This document shows, piece after piece, positions 1 to 5,337 of a DNA stretch of 8,651 bases (positions within the stretch are counted from its first letter, which is position 1; every line of letters begins with the position of its first letter). Origin of the DNA: Anaerotignum sp. (GTDB lineage: Bacteria; Bacillota; Clostridia; Lachnospirales; Anaerotignaceae); contig JAFZDV010000074.1 of assembly GCA_017560955.1 (NCBI GenBank), forward strand, positions 1 through 8,651. The letters are read 5' to 3'. A program made the position numbers and the translations under genes. The notes beneath the pieces are model-generated. The model was not told the origin of the DNA. It made no database searches and saw only the letters and a program-made list of their open reading frames with translations.

Positions 1-1
1 A

Positions 2-943
2 CCTCCTGCTATCGTTTCCATCTTCCTGGGCGATCAGCTGCAGGATATTTTCGATCAGATCGAACATGGTGAAGCAACAAGCTCCCTGCAGGGCGGCAAA
101 ATGCGTGTTGGTGTAAACACATTGCCTGCGCTGAAAAAAGATGCAACAGACAGAAACAGAACATCTCCTTTTGCATTTACAGGTAATAAGTTTGAATTCC
201 GTATGCCTCCTTCCAGTGGCTCTATCTCCGGTCCTAACTTTGCACTGAATACGATCGTTGCGGAAGAACTGAGAAAATTTGCTGATGAACTGGAACAGGC
301 AGAAGATTTTGATACAGCTGTCCATGAACTGGTACGCAGAACTTATGTGGAACATAAGCGCATTATTTTCGATGGTAACGGCTATTCCGACGAATGGAAG
401 CAGGAAGCTGCACGCAGAGGCCTGCCCAATATCACAAACTCCATCGATGCGGTAGAAGCATTTACAGATGAAAAGGTTGTGGAACTGTTTGGCAGACATG
501 GCGTTCTGAGCAGACTGGAACTACAGTCCCGTGCGGAGATCAGATATGAGAATTATGTAAAACAGATCAATATCGAAGCAAAAACAATGATCGATATTGC
601 TTCCAAACAGATCAGACCTGCCGTTGTAAAATATTCAGGTGAAATTGCGAGATCTGTTGCAGCGGTGAAATCTGTCGGCATGGATGCTCATGCAGAAGAA
701 GAACTGCTGAAGGAAATCATGGACAATCTGAATCTGTTCCAGGAGAAACTGAAACTGCTGGTTGAAGTAACAGATCAGGCAAATCTGCTGAAAGGTGACA
801 GCAAATCTCAGGCGATCTTCTGCCGCGACTATGTATTCCAGACAATGAAGGAACTGAGAGAACCTGCGGACAGACTGGAAATGCTGGTGGATGAAGAAAG
901 CTGGCCTTTCCCTACATATGGCGAACTGCTGTATAATATCTGA
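2..943 (+). CDS. glnN: Glutamine synthetase type III (GlnN), C-terminal part, 5' end missing
   Basis: ATP-dependent ligation of ammonia to glutamate, in the cytoplasm. The frame is open from base 2, and 313 residues are visible of a family usually about 700 long, so more than half the gene lies upstream. The fragment starts within the conserved PPAIVSIFLG segment. At about residues 47-64 it carries the core block NRTSPFAFTGNKFEFRMP, followed by the SGPNFALNTIVAEEL region, which is characteristic of GSIII and absent in this form from GlnA. The rest is the long helical GSIII C-terminal domain, ending in the typical WPFPTYGELL. An ATG at 101 is internal and is not the real start, because the homology runs straight through it. 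The SGSISGP stretch after FRM looks slightly divergent from the common VGSSxSIAGP form; that comparison is from memory. The gene is probably the last of its transcript, since a terminator follows 27 nt after the stop. Confidence 0.95.
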   Translation, partial: PPAIVSIFLGDQLQDIFDQIEHGEATSSLQGGKMRVGVNTLPALKKDATDRNRTSPFAFTGNKFEFRMPPSSGSISGPNFALNTIVAEELRKFADELEQAEDFDTAVHELVRRTYVEHKRIIFDGNGYSDEWKQEAARRGLPNITNSIDAVEAFTDEKVVELFGRHGVLSRLELQSRAEIRYENYVKQINIEAKTMIDIASKQIRPAVVKYSGEIARSVAAVKSVGMDAHAEEELLKEIMDNLNLFQEKLKLLVEVTDQANLLKGDSKSQAIFCRDYVFQTMKELREPADRLEMLVDEESWPFPTYGELLYNI

Positions 944-970
944 TTTATCATGAATAAATAAAAATATATC

Positions 971-1008
971 AAATCCCCTGTTCCGATGAAATGGAGCAGG
1001 GGATTTTT
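971..1008 (+). terminator. Intrinsic terminator after glnN
   Basis: The arms 971-984 and 993-1006 form a 14-bp stem with one G-U pair, an 8-nt loop (985-992), and a U-rich tail merging with the 3' arm. The core is CCCCTG paired with CAGGGG, flanked by AAAT/ATTT. It lies 27 nt after the glnN stop and separates glnN from the ATPase/VOR operon. Confidence 0.9.
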
Positions 1009-1176
1009 ATAATGTTCATTGTCTTGCTGTCGAAAACAGCGCTGAAAACATAGTTGAAATGGGTCAAAATAAAAGAAAAAGCAGGGGATTTTGCATCTTA
1101 AATTATTGAATTGCCACAACTGTATTTAAAAAAAGACGAAAAATTGCATTATTACCAGTCGAAATATGTGTTTTTT

Positions 1177-1206
1177 TTGAAATACAAAATAAAAAAAGGA
1201 TATAAT
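1177..1206 (+). promoter_or_regulatory. Upstream candidate promoter P1 (sigma-A type)
   Basis: TTGAAA (1177-1182) and a perfect TATAAT (1201-1206) are separated by 18 nt. The spacer is A-rich. It lies just upstream of a second, slightly better-spaced promoter, so the operon may have tandem starts. AT-rich DNA produces such matches by chance, so this is a weaker call than P2. Confidence 0.5.
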
Positions 1207-1209
1207 TTC

Positions 1210-1238
1210 TTGCAAGTGTTAAAAAGTTGCGTTATAAT
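1210..1238 (+). promoter_or_regulatory. Main candidate promoter P2 of the ATPase/VOR operon (sigma-A type)
   Basis: TTGCAA (1210-1215), a 17-nt spacer and a perfect TATAAT (1233-1238) fit the vegetative consensus closely. Transcription would start near 1245, leaving a leader of about 125 nt before the ATG at 1370. The stem-loop at 1252-1284 would sit almost at the 5' end of this RNA. The strong promoter agrees with the heavily biased codon use of the downstream genes. Confidence 0.75.
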
Positions 1239-1251
1239 GTACTGAGGTTAA

Positions 1252-1284
1252 ATTATGGGAATTTTTATAAAAAATTTCCGTAAT
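1252..1284 (+). promoter_or_regulatory. 5'-leader hairpin or operator palindrome of the VOR operon
   Basis: Arms 1252-1266 and 1270-1284 pair over 15 consecutive positions (two G-U) around a 3-nt loop. No U tract follows, so it is not a standard terminator. It starts only about 14 nt downstream of the P2 -10 box. It could be a 5' mRNA-stabilising stem, or, as DNA, an inverted-repeat operator. I recognise no regulator consensus in it. Confidence 0.6.
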
Positions 1285-1369
1285 GAATGGTATTTCATAT
1301 CATATTTGTCTAATATGTATAATTTGAGAAATCATAAAAACCAAAAAACTGTATGGAGGCGAAAAACAT

Positions 1370-2050
1370 ATGGTAGCTGATGATAAAAGAATCAGAATTA
1401 TTACAGGTCACTACGGCAGCGGCAAGACAGAATTTTCTGTCAATTACATCAAAAAACTGCGTGAAAGCGTAGAAGGTAAAGTCGCAATTGCCGATTTGGA
1501 TATCGTAAACGTTTATTTCCGTTCTCGTGAAAAGAAAGCCGAAATGGAAGAGATGGGCATTCAGGTAATTGCATCCAATCTGGATACTGCAGTTGCTGAC
1601 GTACCCGCTGTTTCCGGCGCAATGACAATGCCCGTTCAGAACAAGGAATATCAGTATCTGATCGACCTTGGCGGCAACGATGTCGGTACTCTGGTACTGG
1701 GCAGAATCAAACCTGTGATCGATCATACGGAAACTGACTTCTTTATGGTAGTCAATGCATATCGTCCCGGTACCTCTACACCTGAGGGCATCATTGAACA
1801 GATGGAAATTCTGGAATATGCTGCAGGGATGAAGGTGACTGGCTTCGTCAATAACACAAACCTGGTAAGAGAAACGACAGCTGAATGTCTGCTCCACGGG
1901 GATGCGGTATTGAAAGAAGTTACAAAACGCACAGGTGTACCTGTGAAGTACGTTGCTTATGTCAAAGAAGTCATGACAGAAGCTGTACCCGAAGGACTTT
2001 CTGGGGAACTGTTCCCTATGGAGTTTAATATGAGGAAAACCTGGATGTAA
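1370..2050 (+). CDS. Uncharacterised P-loop ATPase (MinD/ParA/CooC-like) heading the VOR operon
   Basis: A cytoplasmic nucleotide-binding protein of 226 residues, without signal peptide or membrane segment. It has a canonical Walker A, GHYGSGKT, at residues 13-20. A conserved-looking DLDIVNVYFRSRE follows at 42-54, where SIMIBI ATPases carry their switch/A' motif, and a Walker-B-like YLIDLGGNDVG lies at 96-106. The Walker A lacks the second-position lysine of true MinD/ParA (His14 instead), so it is a divergent relative of that class. No Cys-rich cluster-binding motif is present, unlike Mrp/NBP35 scaffolds. The start at 1370 has GGAGG at 1355-1359. It is the first gene after the promoters, and the ferredoxin subunit starts 29 nt later, so it is co-transcribed with the oxidoreductase. 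A role in assembling or activating that enzyme is inference from position only; the true function is unknown to me. Confidence 0.85.
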   Translation: MVADDKRIRIITGHYGSGKTEFSVNYIKKLRESVEGKVAIADLDIVNVYFRSREKKAEMEEMGIQVIASNLDTAVADVPAVSGAMTMPVQNKEYQYLIDLGGNDVGTLVLGRIKPVIDHTETDFFMVVNAYRPGTSTPEGIIEQMEILEYAAGMKVTGFVNNTNLVRETTAECLLHGDAVLKEVTKRTGVPVKYVAYVKEVMTEAVPEGLSGELFPMEFNMRKTWM

Positions 2051-2079
2051 ATTCAAATATTTATGGAGGTGTATTTTGA

Positions 2080-2295
2080 ATGGCAAAAGGTAAAGTAACT
2101 ATCAATGAAGTAATCTGTAAAGGTTGCGGACTGTGCGTATCTGTTTGTCCCAAAAAGGTACTGGAACTGTCCAAAACAAAAATCAACCCCGCAGGTTACA
2201 ATCCCGCAGAAATGGTAAGCGATGACTGTATCGCATGCACAAGCTGTGCAAAAATGTGCCCTGACTGCGCGATCGTAGTAGAAAAACTGGATTAA
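2080..2295 (+). CDS. vorD: 2-oxoacid:ferredoxin oxidoreductase delta subunit (2[4Fe-4S] ferredoxin)
   Basis: This is the electron-transfer subunit of the four-part oxidoreductase; it carries electrons from the TPP-bearing catalytic core towards external ferredoxin. The 71-residue protein has two complete CxxCxxCxxxC motifs: Cys13, 16, 19, 23 and Cys50, 53, 56, 60. Each cluster receives its fourth ligand from the other motif, as in bacterial 2[4Fe-4S] ferredoxins. An extra Cys63 is present. The linker between the motifs (about residues 29-49) is typical of VorD/KorD. A strong GGAGGTG at 2065-2071 precedes the ATG, and the alpha gene follows 19 nt after the stop. VorD and KorD cannot be told apart from sequence; the vor name follows the better match of the alpha subunit. 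Confidence 0.9.
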   Translation: MAKGKVTINEVICKGCGLCVSVCPKKVLELSKTKINPAGYNPAEMVSDDCIACTSCAKMCPDCAIVVEKLD

Positions 2296-2314
2296 TAGAG
2301 AGGAGGAAATTTCA

Positions 2315-3373
2315 ATGGCAAAAGTTCTTATGAAAGGCAACGAAGCAGTTGGTAAAGCGGCTATTGAGGCAGGTTGCAGATATTTCTTTGGCTACCCTAT
2401 CACTCCTCAGTCCGAAGTACCTGAATATTTATCTAATGAATTACCTAAAGTAGGCGGCGTTTTCGTTCAGGCTGAATCTGAAGTAGCTGCTATCAACATG
2501 GTATACGGCGCAGCAGCAGCTGGCGGCAGAGTTCTGACAAGCTCTTCTTCCCCCGGTATTGCTCTGAAACAGGAAGGTATTGGTTACATCTCCAACGCAT
2601 CCCTGCCCGCAGTTATCATCAACATGATGAGAGGTGGCCCGGGCCTGGGTACAATTCAGCCCGGTCAGGCTGACTATAACATGGCAGTTAAAGGCGGTTC
2701 CAACGGTGACTACCACGACATCGTACTGGCTCCCGCATCCGTACAGGAAGCTGTAAACATGGTTATGGAAGCATTCGACATCGCTGATATCTATGGTGTA
2801 CCCGTAATCGTTCTGGCTGACGGTCTGATCGGTCAGATGATGGAACCCGTAGAATTCAACTACGTTCCCAGAGCAGGTATCCCTGAAAAAACATGGGCTC
2901 TGAGAGGTAACTGGGGCGAAAACAGATCCAACATCAAAAACCTGGTAATCGATCCCGATGATTGTGAAGCTTGGAACCACGACCACTTCAAAGTATACGC
3001 TAAAGTGGAAGAAAACGAACAGGCTTGGGAAGAATACCTGCTGGATGACGCTGAATATGCATTCGTAGCATACGGCACAGCTTCCAGAGTTGTTAGAACA
3101 GCTATCGGCTACCTGAGAGCTGAAGGTTACAAAGTAGGTATGCTGAGACCTAAAACACTGTGGCCTTTCCCTCAGAAAGCATTCGACAAAGTAAACGACA
3201 GAATCAAAAAATACCTGGATGTAGAAATGTCCATGGGTCAGATGGTTCCCGATGTTTGCGTAGCATGTAACGACAAAAACAAAGTTGTATTCCACGGCAG
3301 AACAGGCGGTAACGTTCCTACTGTTGATGAAATCGTAGCATTCGGTAAAGAAGTTATGGGAGGTGACAAATAA
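2315..3373 (+). CDS. vorB: 2-oxoacid:ferredoxin oxidoreductase alpha subunit (VorB-like)
   Basis: The largest subunit of a 2-oxoisovalerate/2-oxoglutarate-type ferredoxin oxidoreductase; with the beta subunit it forms the TPP and substrate site. Its 352 residues are a normal length. The N-terminal pyrimidine-binding domain starts with MKGNEAVGKAAIEAG and the signature GYPITPQSE (26-34), in which the Thr is the conserved substrate-contacting residue of the family. AESE at 53-56 would supply the Glu that activates TPP. SSSSPGIALKQEGI and RGGPGLGTIQPGQAD are typical of VorB. A C-terminal transketolase-C-like domain begins near AEYAFVAYG (about 247) and contains the RPKTLWPFP segment. The RBS is AGGAGG at 2301-2306. 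The stop overlaps the beta-gene ATG by one base (TAATG), which suggests translational coupling. Branched-chain 2-oxoacids are the favoured substrate by family resemblance, but 2-oxoglutarate or other acids remain possible. Confidence 0.92.
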   Translation: MAKVLMKGNEAVGKAAIEAGCRYFFGYPITPQSEVPEYLSNELPKVGGVFVQAESEVAAINMVYGAAAAGGRVLTSSSSPGIALKQEGIGYISNASLPAVIINMMRGGPGLGTIQPGQADYNMAVKGGSNGDYHDIVLAPASVQEAVNMVMEAFDIADIYGVPVIVLADGLIGQMMEPVEFNYVPRAGIPEKTWALRGNWGENRSNIKNLVIDPDDCEAWNHDHFKVYAKVEENEQAWEEYLLDDAEYAFVAYGTASRVVRTAIGYLRAEGYKVGMLRPKTLWPFPQKAFDKVNDRIKKYLDVEMSMGQMVPDVCVACNDKNKVVFHGRTGGNVPTVDEIVAFGKEVMGGDK

Positions 3374-4125
3374 TGGCAGTTGTATTTGAAAAAACAAAAG
3401 GTCTGACAGACGCTAAATTGCATTATTGTCCCGGTTGTGGTCACGGTATCGTACACAGACTGGTAGCAGAAGTTCTGGAAGAATTAGGCGAACTGGGTAA
3501 CTCCATCGTATGTGTACCCGTAGGTTGTGCTGTATTCGCTAACAACTACTTCAACATCGACGCTATCCAGTGTGCACACGGTCGTGCTCCTGCAACAGCA
3601 ACAGGTATCAAGAGAGTACGTCCCGAACAGACAGTATTCACATACCAGGGTGACGGTGACCTGGCTTCCATCGGTACATGTGAAATCGTTCACGCAGCAG
3701 CTCGTGGCGAAAAAATCACAACAATCTTCATCAACAATGGTATCTATGGTATGACAGGCGGCCAGATGGCTCCTACAACACTGCCCGGCATGAAAGCTAC
3801 AACAGCTCAGAAAGGCCGTGATCCTAAAGTAAACGGTAACCCTCTGCGTGTTTCCGAAATGCTGTCCACACTGACAGGTCCCGCATACATCGAAAGAGTA
3901 TCCATCTCTACACCTGCTCAGGTTGCTGGTGCTAAAAAAGCAATCAGAAAAGCATTCGAAATCCAGAAACAGGGTCTGGGCTTCACATTCGTTGAAGTTG
4001 TTTCCACATGTCCTACAAACTGGGGCGTAACACCCGTTAAAGCTATGGAATTTGTAAGAGAATCCATGATCCCTTACTATCCTCTGGGCGTATATAAAGA
4101 TATCACAGTAGAGGAGGGCAAATAA
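3373..4125 (+). CDS. vorA: 2-oxoacid:ferredoxin oxidoreductase beta subunit (TPP-binding)
   Basis: The TPP- and proximal [4Fe-4S]-binding subunit of the complex, 250 residues. CPGCGHG (Cys19, Cys22), Cys47/Cys52 in the VCVPVGCA block and Cys213 in STCPTNWG include the conserved cluster ligands of the family. The TPP/Mg2+ motif starts at GDGD (93-96) and continues through LASIG to INNGIYGMTGGQMAPTT. AHGRAPATATGIKR is the conserved loop before it. The RBS GGGAGGTGA (3358-3366) lies inside the end of the alpha gene, and the one-base overlap points to coupled translation at equal stoichiometry. The gamma gene follows one base after the stop. Codon use is extremely biased: all 22 threonines are ACA, and most Phe, Asn and Ile codons end in C, as expected for a highly expressed enzyme. 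Substrate assignment is uncertain, as for the alpha subunit. Confidence 0.92.
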   Translation: MAVVFEKTKGLTDAKLHYCPGCGHGIVHRLVAEVLEELGELGNSIVCVPVGCAVFANNYFNIDAIQCAHGRAPATATGIKRVRPEQTVFTYQGDGDLASIGTCEIVHAAARGEKITTIFINNGIYGMTGGQMAPTTLPGMKATTAQKGRDPKVNGNPLRVSEMLSTLTGPAYIERVSISTPAQVAGAKKAIRKAFEIQKQGLGFTFVEVVSTCPTNWGVTPVKAMEFVRESMIPYYPLGVYKDITVEEGK

Positions 4126-4126
4126 T

Positions 4127-4678
4127 ATGAGTAACTTTTCTTCTATCATCGCAGGCTTTGGTGGTCAGGGCTCTCTGCTGATGGGTAAAATTATGGCATA
4201 CGCAGGCATGCTGGAAGGCAAAGAAGTATCTTGGTGCCCTTCCTACGGTCCTGAAATGCGTGGTGGTACAGCGAACGTAAACGTTATCATCTCCGATGAA
4301 ACAGTAGGTTCTCCTGTAATCACAAAAGACGCTGACTGTATCGTAGCACTGAACCAGCCTTCCCTGGACAAATTTGCTCCTGTAGTAAAAGTTGGTGGCT
4401 CTCTGGTTATCAACTCCGACCTGTGCACAGCTGGTGAAGTTAAAGAAGGCGTTAAAGTTTACAACATCCCCGCTAACACAATCGCTACAGAAAACTTCGG
4501 CGGCGCTAAACTGGCTAACCTGGTTATGCTGGGTGCTGTAGTTTACGCTACAGGCGCTATCGATGTAAACGGCATGGACGACACATTCGCTCATGTATTC
4601 GAAGGCGGCAAAGCTAAATTCATTCCCGATAACAAAAAAGCTTTTGAACTGGGTTATGAAGCAGCTAAAAACGCGTAA
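4127..4678 (+). CDS. vorC: 2-oxoacid:ferredoxin oxidoreductase gamma subunit
   Basis: The gamma subunit of 183 residues, equivalent to domain III of fused pyruvate:ferredoxin oxidoreductases. It begins with IIAGFGGQGSLLMGKIMA, the glycine-rich GFGGQG (10-15) of this family, followed by WCPSYGPEMRGGTANVNV (36-53). Both are hallmark motifs. Its length is normal and no cluster-binding Cys motif is expected. It is the last gene of the operon: RBS AGGAGGG at 4112-4118 overlaps the end of the beta gene, and a strong terminator follows 29 nt after the stop. Codon use is as biased as in the alpha and beta genes. The symbol is given by analogy to the VOR complex; korC is an equally legitimate name. 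Confidence 0.9.
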   Translation: MSNFSSIIAGFGGQGSLLMGKIMAYAGMLEGKEVSWCPSYGPEMRGGTANVNVIISDETVGSPVITKDADCIVALNQPSLDKFAPVVKVGGSLVINSDLCTAGEVKEGVKVYNIPANTIATENFGGAKLANLVMLGAVVYATGAIDVNGMDDTFAHVFEGGKAKFIPDNKKAFELGYEAAKNA

Positions 4679-4707
4679 TCTAAATTTGAATTAATTTAAA
4701 TTACATA

Positions 4708-4742
4708 AACCCTCTGAAGGGAAACCTTCAGAGGGTTCTTTT
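4708..4742 (+). terminator. Intrinsic terminator of the VOR operon
   Basis: A perfect 13-bp stem (4708-4720 with 4725-4737) is closed by a GAAA tetraloop and followed by the U-rich TTCTTTT. It lies 29 nt after the vorC stop and cleanly ends the five-gene operon before the zapA promoter. Confidence 0.95.
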
Positions 4743-4756
4743 ATTGTAAAAAACTA

Positions 4757-4785
4757 TTCCTTATAAAAAGCATTTGTGGTATACT
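4757..4785 (+). promoter_or_regulatory. Candidate extended -10 promoter of zapA
   Basis: TATACT (4780-4785) is preceded by TGG (4777-4779), giving an extended -10 element (TGnTATACT). The -35 match at a 17-nt spacing is poor (TTCCTT, 4757-4762), as is usual for extended -10 promoters. A start near 4792 would leave a leader of about 45 nt before the zapA ATG. It follows directly after the VOR terminator. Confidence 0.55.
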
Positions 4786-4822
4786 TACAAATAAGTATGT
4801 AAACATGAATCAATTTCCATGA

Positions 4823-4829
4823 AGGGGAG
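4823..4829 (+). promoter_or_regulatory. Ribosome binding site that fixes the zapA start
   Basis: AGGGGAG-like sequence (4823-4829) lies 8 nt before the ATG at 4838. An in-frame GTG at 4829 would overlap this site and cannot be served by it, so the ATG is the start. Confidence 0.75.
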
Positions 4830-4837
4830 TGCAGTAT

Positions 4838-5239
4838 ATGAAAAACAGAGTGAAGATCTCCATTGACGGTAAGAGCTTTACGCTGGTGGGCGAAGAAACA
4901 GAAGAACATATGCGTCAGGTGGCGGCATACATCGATTATAAGATGACAGAGATCCGTCAGAAAGCCGTTGCTGTTACACTCGATTCCAGCCTTGCCTATG
5001 TGCTGACTTCCATCAATGTTGCCGATGATTATTTTAAAGAAAAAGCCTACACAGCAGAACTGGAAGGCAGACTGAGTGGTATGACAGCAAGAGCAAAAGA
5101 CCTGGCTGCCAGACTGGAAGAAGCGGAAAGAGCAGTGGAAGCTGCTGAAGCAAAACTGGATGAGTATGCTCTGGCTATGGAAGATGGTATGGGTGTGCAG
5201 CTGCAGATGACTTCCGCAAAAACAAAAAAAGGTAAATAA
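4838..5239 (+). CDS. zapA: Cell division protein ZapA
   Basis: A cytosolic FtsZ-binding protein that bundles protofilaments and supports Z-ring formation. The 133-residue product opens with the ZapA signature: NRVKISIDGKSFTLVG (3-18, the beta-strand head), then EEHMRQVAAYIDYKMTEIR and the TLDSSLAYVLTSINVADDYF helix (48-66). From about 68 to 113 it is Ala/Glu/Lys/Arg-rich and predicted to be a long coiled coil (AELEGRLS, LAARLEEAERAVEAAEAKL), the dimer/tetramer stalk. The last 10 residues are Lys-rich. The protein is somewhat longer than compact ZapA forms of about 85-110 residues. It has its own promoter after the VOR terminator and may be partly read through into the U32 gene 98 nt downstream. 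Confidence 0.85.
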   Translation: MKNRVKISIDGKSFTLVGEETEEHMRQVAAYIDYKMTEIRQKAVAVTLDSSLAYVLTSINVADDYFKEKAYTAELEGRLSGMTARAKDLAARLEEAERAVEAAEAKLDEYALAMEDGMGVQLQMTSAKTKKGK

Positions 5240-5254
5240 TTAACGTGAATACAT

Positions 5255-5303
5255 AGAAAGAGTAGAAAGTCGGGGGAATACCTGAAATCTGCTCTTTTCT
5301 TTC
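5255..5303 (+). terminator. Imperfect hairpin with U-rich tail between zapA and the U32 gene
   Basis: The left arm 5255-5266 (AGAAAGAGTAGA) pairs with 5288-5300 (TCTGCTCTTTTCT) as about 12 bp with one bulged T and one G-U, around a 21-nt loop containing a G-run. The 3' arm is itself T-rich and runs into TTC. It could act as a leaky terminator or attenuator. It is weaker than the two other terminators in the window, and it may only be an mRNA processing or spacer element. Confidence 0.4.
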
Positions 5304-5337
5304 AATATATAATTTGTAAAAAAGAAAGGAGTACAAT

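Larger units (their letters stand above)
944..1369. other. 426-nt AT-rich intergenic region with terminator, tandem promoters and leader
   Basis: No supportable gene lies here on either strand. The first part holds the glnN terminator. The middle (about 1011-1176) is A/T-rich with homopolymer runs. It contains a small hairpin (GCTGT at 1026-1030 with ACAGC at 1036-1040) and a second copy of the 12-mer GCAGGGGATTTT (996-1007 and 1081-1092). The last part holds two sigma-A-type promoters (1177-1206 and 1210-1238) and the leader of the downstream operon. That leader has a strong hairpin (1252-1284) and a weak 6-bp one (CATATT 1301-1306 with AATATG 1312-1317). I see no recognisable riboswitch, T-box specifier or tRNA. 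Confidence 0.7.

Noticed and set aside
101..943. A separate 280-residue gene starting at the ATG at 101.
   Set aside because: The frame is open to the window edge and the upstream 33 residues match glutamine synthetase III continuously, so this Met is internal.
1245..1369. A riboswitch or T-box in the VOR leader.
   Set aside because: Apart from one strong and one weak hairpin there is no conserved riboswitch core, no T-box sequence (TGGnACCGCG-like) and no terminator before the ATG.
2441..3397. A long - strand open frame opposite vorB, with similar ones opposite the ATPase, vorA and vorC genes.
   Set aside because: They are shadows of strongly codon-biased real genes: same register relation, no RBS, and no recognisable motif.
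4829..4837. GTG at 4829 as an upstream start of zapA, adding three residues.
   Set aside because: It overlaps the only good Shine-Dalgarno sequence, whereas the ATG at 4838 is correctly spaced and the conserved domain begins right after it.
5308..5313. TATAAT before the U32 gene as a promoter -10.
   Set aside because: No -35-like hexamer lies at 16-18 nt, and the implied start would fall about 5-8 nt before the RBS, leaving almost no leader.
5240..5337. 6S RNA next to zapA, as known from E. coli (zapA-ssrS).
   Set aside because: The gap is only 98 nt, much shorter than a 6S RNA, and lacks the long double-stranded rod with a central bubble.
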